Part shown: piece after piece, positions 5,853 through 12,816 of the stretch | Position numbering within the stretch: the first letter of the stretch is position 1 | How the letters are laid out: each line of letters starts with the position of its first letter | DNA from: Clostridiales bacterium | GTDB taxonomy: Bacteria; Bacillota; Clostridia; Oscillospirales; Acutalibacteraceae | DNA length: 14,467 bases | Assembly: GCA_020860025.1 (NCBI GenBank) | Contig: JAJBVC010000104.1 | Location: 1 to 14,467, forward strand | Reading direction: 5' to 3' | Position numbers and translations under genes: made by a program | Notes under the pieces: model-generated | What the model saw: only the letters and a program-made list of their open reading frames with translations | Told to the model about the DNA's origin: nothing | Database searches by the model: none

Positions 5853-7139
5853 TTGGAAAGTTTTGCCATTAGAGGCGGTCACGAGCTCTTCGGAGATGTG
5901 ACTATAAGCGGTGCCAAAAATGCTGCTGTTGCTATTATACCCGCCGCTCTTCTTTCTGATGAAGTCGTCAGAATTGAAAATGTTCCAAATATCAGTGATG
6001 TCAGTTTAATTATCCAGATTCTCGACAGTATGGGTGCCGGAATTAAGATGATAAATAAAAATACAATAGAAATCGACCCACGCTCAGTAAAATACCAGGC
6101 TGTGCCGGATGAACTTGCTTCGTGCTTTCGTGCAAGCTATTATCTTATCGGTATTATGCTCGGAAAATTTAAAAAAGCCGAAGTTGCAATGCCCGGCGGC
6201 TGTAATTTCGGAGTTCGTCCCATAGACCTTCATATAAAGGGCTTTGAAATGCTCGGTGCTAAGGTTGAAACGATTAAGGGTATGGTCTGCGCAAGTGCGG
6301 ATAAACTTGTCGGCGCTTCAATTTATATGGATAATGTTTCTGTCGGTGCAACGATTAACATTATGCTTGCCGCCGTTCTTGCTCGTGGTCTTACAATAAT
6401 TGAGAATGCCGCTAAAGAGCCTCATATAGTTGACCTTGCAAACTTTCTTAACTCTATGGGCGCTGACGTAAGAGGCGCAGGTACAGACGTTATTAAAATC
6501 CGTGGTGTAGAAAAACTGCACGGCTGTACTTATTCCATAATACCCGACCAGATTGAAGCAGGCACATATATGGTGGCTGCCGCCGCTTGCGGTGGTGACG
6601 TTTTGGTTAAAAATGTCATTCCGAAGCATTTGGAATCAATCAGTGCAAAGCTTGAGGAAGCCGGAGCGGAGATTATTGAATATGATGATGCAGTGCGTGT
6701 AACTCGTTTTAAGCCTCTTACAAGATGCAATGTAAAAACTATGCCTCATCCGGGATTTCCTACAGATATGCAGCCACAAATGGCTGTGCTTTTGTCTGTT
6801 GCTTCGGGTACAAGTATTTTGTCCGAGGGCGTATGGGACAACCGTTTTCAGTATGTCGGTCAGCTTCTTCGTATGGGCGCAGATATTCAGGTTGACGGTA
6901 AAATAGCCGTTATAGAAGGCGTTAATCATTTAACCGGAGTTAAAGTCAAAGCAACCGATTTAAGAGCCGGTGCCGCTATGATTATAGCGGGGCTTATTGC
7001 AGTCGGCGAAACTGTAGTTGAGGATATTCAGTATATCGACCGTGGATATGAGGACGTTTGCGAAAAATTCAGTATGCTCGGTGCGGATATAAAACGTATA
7101 GTTACAAACGATGTTGAAACAATGTCCGACGCTGGATAA
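5853..7139 (+). CDS. murA: UDP-N-acetylglucosamine 1-carboxyvinyltransferase
   Basis: Cytoplasmic enzyme of the first committed step of peptidoglycan synthesis: it transfers enolpyruvate from PEP to UDP-GlcNAc. Visible hallmarks: ISGAKNAA with catalytic K22 and N23, MPGGCNFGVRPIDLH with the active-site cysteine at C117 (the residue alkylated by fosfomycin, so a fosfomycin-sensitive type), FPTDMQPQ with D305, and ATDLRAGAAM with R371. The 428-residue length is standard. The start is TTG 5853-5855: AGAGGTG lies eight bases upstream, and the protein then opens with the usual MESFAIRGG. Firmicutes often have two murA paralogues; which one this is cannot be told from the window. A strong terminator follows. 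Confidence 0.96.
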   Translation: MESFAIRGGHELFGDVTISGAKNAAVAIIPAALLSDEVVRIENVPNISDVSLIIQILDSMGAGIKMINKNTIEIDPRSVKYQAVPDELASCFRASYYLIGIMLGKFKKAEVAMPGGCNFGVRPIDLHIKGFEMLGAKVETIKGMVCASADKLVGASIYMDNVSVGATINIMLAAVLARGLTIIENAAKEPHIVDLANFLNSMGADVRGAGTDVIKIRGVEKLHGCTYSIIPDQIEAGTYMVAAAACGGDVLVKNVIPKHLESISAKLEEAGAEIIEYDDAVRVTRFKPLTRCNVKTMPHPGFPTDMQPQMAVLLSVASGTSILSEGVWDNRFQYVGQLLRMGADIQVDGKIAVIEGVNHLTGVKVKATDLRAGAAMIIAGLIAVGETVVEDIQYIDRGYEDVCEKFSMLGADIKRIVTNDVETMSDAG

Positions 7140-7190
7140 TAAGATATTGTTTAAACATTATATATAAATTTAGCTAATTTACCCCTAAAA

Positions 7191-7240
7191 AACCTCCCAA
7201 CGGATATTTTTACACCGTCGGGAGGTTTATTCTTTCTTTA
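7191..7240. terminator. Bidirectional intrinsic terminator between murA and the convergent gene
   Basis: AACCTCCC (7191-7198) pairs with GGGAGGTT (7220-7227), then after one mismatch ACGG (7200-7203) with CCGT (7215-7218), around an 11-base loop. On the plus strand it is followed by a long T-rich tract (TTTATTCTTTCTTTATTT), on the minus strand by TTTTTTA. It can end both murA and the convergent gene at 7276. Confidence 0.85.
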
Positions 7241-7275
7241 TTTATTTTTGTTTCTTTTTCTTTATTATTTTATAT

Positions 7276-7899
7276 TTATAACTTCTCAACATCAATAACC
7301 GCTATTTTTTCCATAAAGGCTTTGGGACTGATAATTTCACCCATTTGCAGCAGCTCGTCCATATTCATATTAAAGTTATTAACATATACAGGTACATCTT
7401 TATATTCAATATCAATATGAAGTATTTTTGCGTCTTCGGCTACTTTTTCGGGACTGTACGTATCAATATCATAATATTTGCTTACAACAGTTTCGTTATT
7501 GCAAATATATTCAAGAATGACATTTCTTATAGATTTTGAAACGGAAATATAACTCTCGTCGGTTTTGGAAAGCGCCTGAGCCATCTGCATTTGCGCCACA
7601 GCCTTACACACTCCCGAATTGACAAAAAATTCATTTATGAAAATTGACTCGAGCTTACTCGTATCGTCAGGCACAATAATAGCAAGAATATATTTTGACA
7701 GCTTTTTGCCGTAGAGTTGATGCATAAATTCCTTAAAATAATATTGGCTTTCGGCTATTTTTTCGGCAAACAGATGATAAAACGGTATGTTCGCAGGCGA
7801 ATCAAGCCCCGGAATTGTAAACGTTTTAAATTCATTACTGTTTTTATCTTTAACCAAAATATTATTATTTGTGATTATCATAGGTATTGTTTTTGCCAA
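7276..7899 (-). CDS. Unrecognised protein of 207 residues (possible remote actin-fold relative)
   Basis: I do not recognise this family. No signal peptide or membrane segment is visible; the protein begins MAKTIPMIITNNNILVKDKN and looks cytoplasmic, alternating strands and helices. The stretch 70-110 (YILAIIVPDDTSKLESIF, then NSGVCKAVAQMQMAQAL) has the strand-VP-helix-strand-helix order seen in the second half of MreB/Hsp70-type ATPases, but phosphate-binding motifs are not evident, so this is only a hint. Start: the frame is open from a TTG at 7923, but I chose TTG 7897-7899 because a perfect GGAGG (7908-7912) lies eight bases upstream of it. It is a single-gene unit with its own promoter (7937-7965), divergent from the DUF3048 gene and convergent with murA. 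Confidence 0.7.
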   Translation of the reverse strand: MAKTIPMIITNNNILVKDKNSNEFKTFTIPGLDSPANIPFYHLFAEKIAESQYYFKEFMHQLYGKKLSKYILAIIVPDDTSKLESIFINEFFVNSGVCKAVAQMQMAQALSKTDESYISVSKSIRNVILEYICNNETVVSKYYDIDTYSPEKVAEDAKILHIDIEYKDVPVYVNNFNMNMDELLQMGEIISPKAFMEKIAVIDVEKL

Positions 7900-7936
7900 A
7901 GTAACCGCCTCCGAAGCGAACAATTCTATTCATATT

Positions 7937-7965
7937 ATTTTACTACATACTATTCATTAAATCAA
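7937..7965 (-). promoter_or_regulatory. Promoter of the unrecognised gene at 7276-7899
   Basis: On the minus strand TTGATT (7965-7960), 17 bases, TAAAAT (7942-7937). The transcript would start near 7930, about 30 bases before the chosen TTG start. Confidence 0.6.
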
Positions 7966-7991
7966 TAATATTTAAAATTTTAAAAAATATA

Positions 7992-8020
7992 GTGAAATTA
8001 TGTCTGTTATATGGTACAAT
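7992..8020 (+). promoter_or_regulatory. Promoter of the DUF3048 gene
   Basis: GTGAAA (7992-7997), 17 bases, TACAAT (8015-8020), with an extended TG one base before the -10 box (TGGTACAAT). The predicted start is near 8027, giving a very short leader before ATG 8044. Confidence 0.6.
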
Positions 8021-8043
8021 AGATTAGATGAAGGGAGAAATGT

Positions 8044-9417
8044 ATGAGCGATTCACAAGAACTTGAGGATATTTTAAACGAAATTAAAAGTAAAAACAGT
8101 GAAAAATCTGATGAACCGTCAACAAAAATTCAACAGCCGAAGCATATTATTGATGAAAGTATAAAAATGTTTTCGCAAAACAGCGATAAGGTTAAGGTAA
8201 GCGACGAGGAAAACAGTGAAATAAATAAGGAGAAAATTACAAGTATGAACGACCAAATTGAAAATAACGATAACGGCAGCGGTGGGAAAAAAGGCAAAAA
8301 CAAAAAAATAATTATAATTGCCGTGGTTGCAGTCGTTGTTATTGCGGCTATAGTAGGCGTTATTATCGCCGTAGCCGGCAGCGGTTCAAATGAAGATGAA
8401 ACTACTACAACAACCACCACAACAACTCAAACTACGGAAGATACGACTCAAGCAGCCGAAGTGGCAGCGGTAAATCCGCTTACAGGCGAATCGGATTATA
8501 ATTCGGACGCAGTTGGAAAACGACCGATTGCCTGCGTTGTTGAAAATTCTTATTCCGCAAGACTGCAGTGGGGAATAGACGACAGTGATAATCCGCCTGA
8601 TATTATTGTAGAGGGTGAAGTTGAAGGCGGAGAAACGAGAATGCTTTGGATGTATGCGGACTATACCTCGGTACCGTCGCAAATTGGGCCTATGAGAAGC
8701 GCTCGTCCTCCTTATATTAAATTTTCCGAATTGTTTGACGCAATATTCCTCCACTGGGGTATGAGCAAAACAAAGATAGGTACTTCCTACATCGGAGCAA
8801 ATACGGTTTTCCGTGAGGATGAAGTTGACCATATTGACCAGATGACTTATACAGGCTCTGTAAGCCTTTTCGGACGTGACAGCTCAAGAGGAGTTTCTTC
8901 GGAGCATACAGGCGTTCTTTACGGTGATAAAATTGCCGAAGCAATCAGCGAGCAGGGATTTAGAACAGATGCTGACGAATCTCATTATACTATGTTCGGT
9001 TTTAATGAAGACGACGAGGCTTTGAGCGATACAACCTGTTCCTCACTCAGCCTTACATTCTCAAGCAGAACAAACACAAGAAGCTGGACTTACAGCGAAG
9101 ATGATAAGATGTATCACTGTACCGATTATCAGACAGACGTTGCAAGAAAGAATTTACTCGTTTTATTTGACACAACGGAATATGTTACAAAGGAAAATTA
9201 TAAGAACAGCGGTTCTTCCGAGATTTACTGTGATTACAAGCTCTCGGGCGGCAGCGGAAAGCTCGCAAGCGATAATTCCGTAATTGATATTACATGGTCT
9301 GTTGAGGACGATGTACTCGTTGTTAAGGATTCTCAGGGCAATGAGGTCAACCTCAATGTCGGAACAACTTGGATAGGCTATGCGTCATCAAATAACGGCG
9401 GTTCGGTAACAGTATAA
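8044..9417 (+). CDS. DUF3048 (YerB-like) domain protein with single membrane anchor
   Basis: Probably a bitopic membrane protein with its large domain outside the cell. Residues 1-88 are polar and charged, rich in Lys, Glu, Asn and Ser (likely disordered, cytoplasmic); 89-111 form one strongly hydrophobic helix (IIIIAVVAVVVIAAIVGVII); 118-137 are an acidic/threonine linker with nine consecutive Thr. From 144 the DUF3048 pattern begins: NPLTGE, RPIACVVENSYSARLQWGI, DIIVEGEVEGGETRMLWMY, IGPMRSARPPYI, DAIFLHWG. The rest, to 457, is the DUF3048 C-terminal part. Family members are usually lipoproteins such as Bacillus YerB; here there is no lipobox and the helix is preceded by lysines, so it is inserted N-in. 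The biochemical role of the family is not known to me. Start ATG 8044 has GGGAG six bases upstream. Confidence 0.88.
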   Translation: MSDSQELEDILNEIKSKNSEKSDEPSTKIQQPKHIIDESIKMFSQNSDKVKVSDEENSEINKEKITSMNDQIENNDNGSGGKKGKNKKIIIIAVVAVVVIAAIVGVIIAVAGSGSNEDETTTTTTTTTQTTEDTTQAAEVAAVNPLTGESDYNSDAVGKRPIACVVENSYSARLQWGIDDSDNPPDIIVEGEVEGGETRMLWMYADYTSVPSQIGPMRSARPPYIKFSELFDAIFLHWGMSKTKIGTSYIGANTVFREDEVDHIDQMTYTGSVSLFGRDSSRGVSSEHTGVLYGDKIAEAISEQGFRTDADESHYTMFGFNEDDEALSDTTCSSLSLTFSSRTNTRSWTYSEDDKMYHCTDYQTDVARKNLLVLFDTTEYVTKENYKNSGSSEIYCDYKLSGGSGKLASDNSVIDITWSVEDDVLVVKDSQGNEVNLNVGTTWIGYASSNNGGSVTV

Positions 9418-9450
9418 ATCAAATACAATAAACCAATAAGTAAACAAAAG

Positions 9451-9482
9451 AGGGTGTGACGAAATAAATCGTCACACCCTTT
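9451..9482. terminator. Terminator hairpin after the DUF3048 gene
   Basis: AGGGTGTGACG (9451-9461) and CGTCACACCCT (9470-9480) form a perfect 11-bp stem around an 8-base A/T loop. Only TTTC follows on the plus strand and CTTTTG on the minus strand, so the T tracts are short. It lies 33 bases after the stop codon and can act for the convergent CHAP gene too. Confidence 0.7.
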
Positions 9483-9490
9483 CAGCGTGT

Positions 9491-9540
9491 AAAAAGCAAA
9501 ATTAAAGCTTTTTCTATATATTTTTCTATATATTCTTTTT
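9491..9540 (+). terminator. Second, AT-rich hairpin with T tract
   Basis: AAAAAGC (9491-9497) and GCTTTTT (9507-9513) form a 7-bp stem, followed by CTATATATTTTT and CTATATATTCTTTTT. It may back up the stronger hairpin just upstream. The stem holds only two GC pairs. Confidence 0.4.
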
Positions 9541-10198
9541 ATTTGTTAAGCAACGGAGTGGTGGTAGGATTCATTATATCATTGTTGCTCATAGCAAATT
9601 CAAGTGCTGTAAAGCAAGTCTTTTCCTGCGGTTCAAAATAAGTGTCGGAAGCCTTGTAAGAATATGTTTTCTCTTCTTCCTCTTCTTCTTCTTCAACCTC
9701 AGGCTCATTGTAAGCGTATATATATCCGTAGAAGGTTTGTCCGTAATGAGAGGACATATCACTGTATGTCTTTACATCAAAATACGTTCCGCCCCAATGT
9801 GATTCCGAAACAGTAATACTCGAATCGTCGATTTCTTCAACGACCGCAACGTGATTAGACCAGCAGGCTATTGCGCCGAGCTTTGGCTCACTGCCGTAAT
9901 CATAATATCCGTTACTTTTATTGATATACCACCATTCGCCTGCGTTGCCTCTGCTGATAAGCGGAGCCTCGCCGTTGAGTTCATAAATTCTGCCGTAAGC
10001 ATATGCAACACAGTTTGGCATTCCGTAGCCCGTTTGTGCATATACGTTAAGCTCACTCGTGTAATAAGGCTCGCCGTTCGGAGCTGTCAGCCTTGCTTCA
10101 AATTCATTGTCATCTGCAAATACGGTTGTGGGGAAAATTGTTAAAACGATTATCGCAAATAAAACGACTATAACACTGCTTTTTAGTATCGCTTTCAT
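9539..10198 (-). CDS. Secreted CHAP-domain peptidoglycan hydrolase-like protein
   Basis: Likely an exported amidase or endopeptidase acting on peptidoglycan. Residues 1-28 are a classic signal peptide (lysine, hydrophobic core, cleavage after VFA before DDNE). The CHAP domain covers about 50-165: catalytic Cys63 in GYGMPNCVAYAYGR, His116 in WSNHVAVVEEI, and E132 in SESHW as third triad member. Residues 169-176 are eight glutamates in a row, encoded by a GAA/GAG triplet run (9671-9694), and lead to a 43-residue tail of no recognised type, with no cell-wall-binding repeats. ATG 10196-10198 has AGGAGG six bases upstream, a very strong site. It stands alone with hairpins on both sides. A direct repeat of the WalR type lies upstream (10281-10306), which fits a cell-wall hydrolase. 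A non-enzymatic role is possible but the triad is complete. Confidence 0.88.
   Translation of the reverse strand: MKAILKSSVIVVLFAIIVLTIFPTTVFADDNEFEARLTAPNGEPYYTSELNVYAQTGYGMPNCVAYAYGRIYELNGEAPLISRGNAGEWWYINKSNGYYDYGSEPKLGAIACWSNHVAVVEEIDDSSITVSESHWGGTYFDVKTYSDMSSHYGQTFYGYIYAYNEPEVEEEEEEEEKTYSYKASDTYFEPQEKTCFTALEFAMSNNDIMNPTTTPLLNK
9671..9694 (-). repeat. GAA/GAG triplet run in the CHAP gene
   Basis: Eight consecutive glutamate codons (six GAA, two GAG) between the CHAP domain and the C-terminal tail. Gain or loss of units would keep the frame and only change linker length. Confidence 0.8.
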
Positions 10199-10228
10199 AA
10201 AATGCCTCCTTTTTCAACAACAGGAAAC

Positions 10229-10234
10229 ATTTTA
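10229..10234 (-). promoter_or_regulatory. Probable -10 box of the CHAP gene
   Basis: TAAAAT on the minus strand, about 30 bases before the ATG and preceded by TGT. At the proper distance upstream only AGATTA is found, a poor -35 box, which would fit a promoter that depends on an activator. Confidence 0.4.
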
Positions 10235-10280
10235 ACATATGCTTTATTTGGTAATCTATGGCAAATCGTCACAAGGATTT

Positions 10281-10306
10281 TGTAACCTTTTTGTTACTTT
10301 TGTTAC
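10281..10306 (+). promoter_or_regulatory. WalR-box-like direct repeat upstream of the CHAP gene
   Basis: TGTAAC (10281-10286), five bases, TGTTAC (10292-10297), then a third TGTTAC at 10301-10306. The first pair matches the published WalR pattern TGTWAH-N5-TGTWAH. It is about 60-85 bases upstream of the predicted transcript start, but oriented opposite to the gene. WalR regulons are rich in cell-wall hydrolases. Confidence 0.45.
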
Positions 10307-10410
10307 TTCTTAACAAAATTTACCGCAAACACTTGACAAAAAACCGTCTGATTAACTACTTTTGTCCATTAGTAGAAAGAAACAAATTGTAATAACTTGT
10401 AATAATTTAT

Positions 10411-10451
10411 CAGCGTGCAGAAAAAGTTAAATCACAGATTTCTACACGCTG
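10411..10451. terminator. Hairpin at the end of the glpK-malate operon
   Basis: CAGCGTGCAGAAA (10411-10423) pairs with TTTCTACACGCTG (10439-10451), 12 of 13 positions, around a 15-base loop. It lies 27 bases after the stop codon of the malic enzyme gene (minus strand) and is followed on that strand by ATAAATTATT, a poor T tract. A terminator or transcript-stabilising hairpin is likely. The sequence CAGCGTG also occurs at 9483. Confidence 0.55.
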
Positions 10452-10477
10452 AAACAATTTGTATTATGTATTTATAT

Positions 10478-11650
10478 TTATATTCTTGCGACGCCGTCTT
10501 TAACTGCTGCGTCTGCAACAGCTTTTGCTACCGTATCTTTTATTCTCTCATCAAATGCATAAGGAAGAATGTAATCTTCATTTAATTTATCATCATCAAC
10601 GAGAGAGGCAATGGCATATGCTGCGGCTATTTTCATATTTTCCGTAATATCAGACGCACGAACATCAAGAGCGCCACGGAAAATTCCCGGGAAAGCAACA
10701 ACATTGTTAATTTGATTCGGGAAATCAGAACGGCCTGTTCCGACAATTTTTGCTCCTGCGGCTTTTGCTTCATCAGGCATAATTTCGGGAGTAGGATTAG
10801 CCATAGCAAGAACAATCGGGTCACTGTTCATAGTCTTAACCATATCCTGAGTAAGCATACCTGCGGCGGAAACACCGATGAATATATCGGCTCCCTTTAC
10901 AGCGTCCGCAAGAGTGCCCTTTGTCATTTCTCTGTTTGTAACCTTAGCAATAGCCTCTTTCGACGGATTAAGTCTTTCTCTGCCCTCGTAGATTGCGCCT
11001 GTTCTGTCGCAAAGAATAACGTCACGAAGTCCGAGAGTCATAAGAAGTTTTGCAATAGCTATACCGGCAGCGCCGGAGCCGTTAATAACAGCTTTGCAGT
11101 CGGAAAGAGATTTGCCTGTAAGCTTAGTTGCATTGATAAGAGCGGCGGAAACAACAACCGCTGTGCCGTGCTGATCATCATGGAAAATCGGTATGTCGCA
11201 CTTTTTCTTTAACTTTTCCTCAATTTCAAAACAGCGTGGAGCGGCAATATCCTCAAGATTTATACCGCCGAATGAACCGCTGATATTGTAAACTGTTTCA
11301 ACAAATTCATCAACATCCTTTGTACGGACACAAAGCGGAAATGCGTCAACGTCGCCGAATTCCTTGAAGAGTACGCATTTGCCCTCCATAACAGGCATAC
11401 CGGCTTCGGGGCCGATGTCGCCCAAACCGAGTACAGCCGTGCCGTCTGTAATAACAGCTACAAGATTCCAGCGTCTTGTAAGCTCCCAGCTTTTCTTGTA
11501 ATCGGCATTGATAGCAACGCAAGGCTCCGCAACACCGGGAGTATAAGCGAGCGAAAGGGAATCCTTGTCGCCGACCTTTGCCCTTGCGGTCACTTCTATT
11601 TTGCCTTTCCATTCACCATGTAATTTTAGTGATTCTTTACGATAATCCAT
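10478..11650 (-). CDS. NADP-type malic enzyme (oxaloacetate-decarboxylating malate dehydrogenase)
   Basis: Oxidises malate to pyruvate and CO2 with NAD(P)+ and a divalent metal. Present in order: YTPGVAEPC with catalytic Tyr36, GDIGPEAGMPVMEGK ending in the lysine K91, the metal residues E133-D134 (NLEDIAAPRC) and D158/D159 (HDDQHGTA), and the Rossmann motif VINGSGAAG (188-196), then ANPTPEI. With 390 residues it is the short bacterial type without the phosphotransacetylase domain of E. coli MaeB. Cofactor choice (NAD or NADP) cannot be fixed by eye. Start ATG 11648-11650 has AGAGGTG upstream. It is the last gene of the operon, 19 bases after the malate/lactate dehydrogenase gene, whose product would supply its substrate. 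Confidence 0.94.
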   Translation of the reverse strand: MDYRKESLKLHGEWKGKIEVTARAKVGDKDSLSLAYTPGVAEPCVAINADYKKSWELTRRWNLVAVITDGTAVLGLGDIGPEAGMPVMEGKCVLFKEFGDVDAFPLCVRTKDVDEFVETVYNISGSFGGINLEDIAAPRCFEIEEKLKKKCDIPIFHDDQHGTAVVVSAALINATKLTGKSLSDCKAVINGSGAAGIAIAKLLMTLGLRDVILCDRTGAIYEGRERLNPSKEAIAKVTNREMTKGTLADAVKGADIFIGVSAAGMLTQDMVKTMNSDPIVLAMANPTPEIMPDEAKAAGAKIVGTGRSDFPNQINNVVAFPGIFRGALDVRASDITENMKIAAAYAIASLVDDDKLNEDYILPYAFDERIKDTVAKAVADAAVKDGVARI

Positions 11651-11669
11651 TATTATTCACCTCTGTTAA

Positions 11670-12779
11670 TTATTCCCACGGGAACTTGTACTGAGTAAGT
11701 CCAAGCTCGTTTCTGACTTCTATAATTTCTTTTTGTACAGACTCGTTGATAGGCACACCGCTGTCTTTTCTTTCCTGCCATATGAGCCATTCTTTTTCGC
11801 CGGCAGTGTAAATTCTTTCAGCACCCGGAGCCTTTTTGGAGTTGCGTACAGAGCGGACAATTTCTCCCGCCTTTTTTCTTACCAAATCTTCACCGAGGAA
11901 GTGGTCGGTGTCAATCGCAATAAAGAAGTGGCCGAGATGATACGGGCGGATATTTCCGTTTTCATCTTTACCGTCAAGGTCTTTGCCGTAGCTGCCGTCC
12001 TGAAGAACTGCGGAAAGAAGTTCAATTATCATTGCATAGCCGTAGCCCTTGTAGCCGCCGAGAGATTCGCCTATACCGCCGAGAGTGGCAAGAGCAGCCT
12101 CACCGCTGCGTATTTTTTTGAGTGCAACGCCTGCGTCACCCTCAACAGGTTCGCCGTCAAGTCCGATAATCGTACCGGGATGTACGTCCTCGTTAATTCT
12201 TGCGTAATATTCAATTTTACCGTTTTGTGTAATTGAAGTTGCACAGTCAATTAAAAAGTCAAATTCCTCATCTGTGGGAATACCGACTGTAAGCGGATTT
12301 GTTCCGAACATACCCTCAACGCCGAATGTAGGTGCAACGGAAGGTCTTGCGTTAGTGCCTGTCATACCGATACAGCCTTGTTTTGTCGCCATTGTCGCAT
12401 AGTAACCGGCAATGCCGTAGTGGCACGAATTACGAACGGCAACCATACCCATACCGTATTCCTTTGCCTTATCAATCGCCATTTGCATTGATTTGTAGCC
12501 TATAACCTGACCCATTCCGTTATGACCGTCAATAACAGCCGTTGTCGGCGTTTCCTTAACGATTTCAAATTCCGTTACAGGATTTTGGATTCCTGCTTTA
12601 ATTCTGTCAAGGTATATCGGTTTAAAACGGTTACAGCCGTGACTTTCAATACCTCTTCTGTCCGACTCAAGTAAGATGTCGGTGCAGATTTTTGCATCAT
12701 CCGCAGGAACACCGTAGCCGATAAATGCGTCGGTTACAAAATCAGTAATTAATTTCCAGGGACATACTACTTTACTCAT
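11670..12779 (-). CDS. Malate/L-lactate dehydrogenase of the Ldh2 family
   Basis: NAD(P)-dependent 2-hydroxyacid dehydrogenase of the Ldh2 family, unrelated to classical Rossmann lactate/malate dehydrogenases. Family landmarks: SDRRGIESHGCNRF with H47, VIDGHNGMGQ (82-91), VRNSCHYGIAGYY with H120, MFGTNPLTVGIPTDE (157-171), DCATS followed by GKIEYYAR, GESLGGYKGYGYA and LGHFFIAID. The GKIEYYAR block and the neighbours favour malate; lactate, ureidoglycolate (AllD) or sulfolactate (ComC) remain possible in this family. Length 369 is slightly above average. Start ATG 12777-12779 has AAGGAGC upstream. It lies 37 bases after glpK and 19 before the malic enzyme gene. Together the two could form a malate bridge from oxaloacetate and NADH to pyruvate and NADPH (inference). 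Confidence 0.88.
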   Translation of the reverse strand: MSKVVCPWKLITDFVTDAFIGYGVPADDAKICTDILLESDRRGIESHGCNRFKPIYLDRIKAGIQNPVTEFEIVKETPTTAVIDGHNGMGQVIGYKSMQMAIDKAKEYGMGMVAVRNSCHYGIAGYYATMATKQGCIGMTGTNARPSVAPTFGVEGMFGTNPLTVGIPTDEEFDFLIDCATSITQNGKIEYYARINEDVHPGTIIGLDGEPVEGDAGVALKKIRSGEAALATLGGIGESLGGYKGYGYAMIIELLSAVLQDGSYGKDLDGKDENGNIRPYHLGHFFIAIDTDHFLGEDLVRKKAGEIVRSVRNSKKAPGAERIYTAGEKEWLIWQERKDSGVPINESVQKEIIEVRNELGLTQYKFPWE

Positions 12780-12816
12780 AATTTTCTGCTCCTTTATTAT
12801 AAATGTTTATTTATAT

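Noticed and set aside
8130..8832. Val/Ile/Ser-rich minus-strand frames opposite the DUF3048 gene
   Set aside because: They are the reverse reading of the Thr linker and membrane helix and overlap a well-supported gene.
10333..10370. Plus-strand promoter for a small RNA ending at the 10411-10451 hairpin
   Set aside because: TTGACA is followed at 18 bases by only TACTTT, and the hairpin has no T tract on that strand; too weak to call.
11670..12779. Ureidoglycolate dehydrogenase (allD)
   Set aside because: Same family, but there are no allantoin genes nearby, and the following malic enzyme makes malate the better guess.
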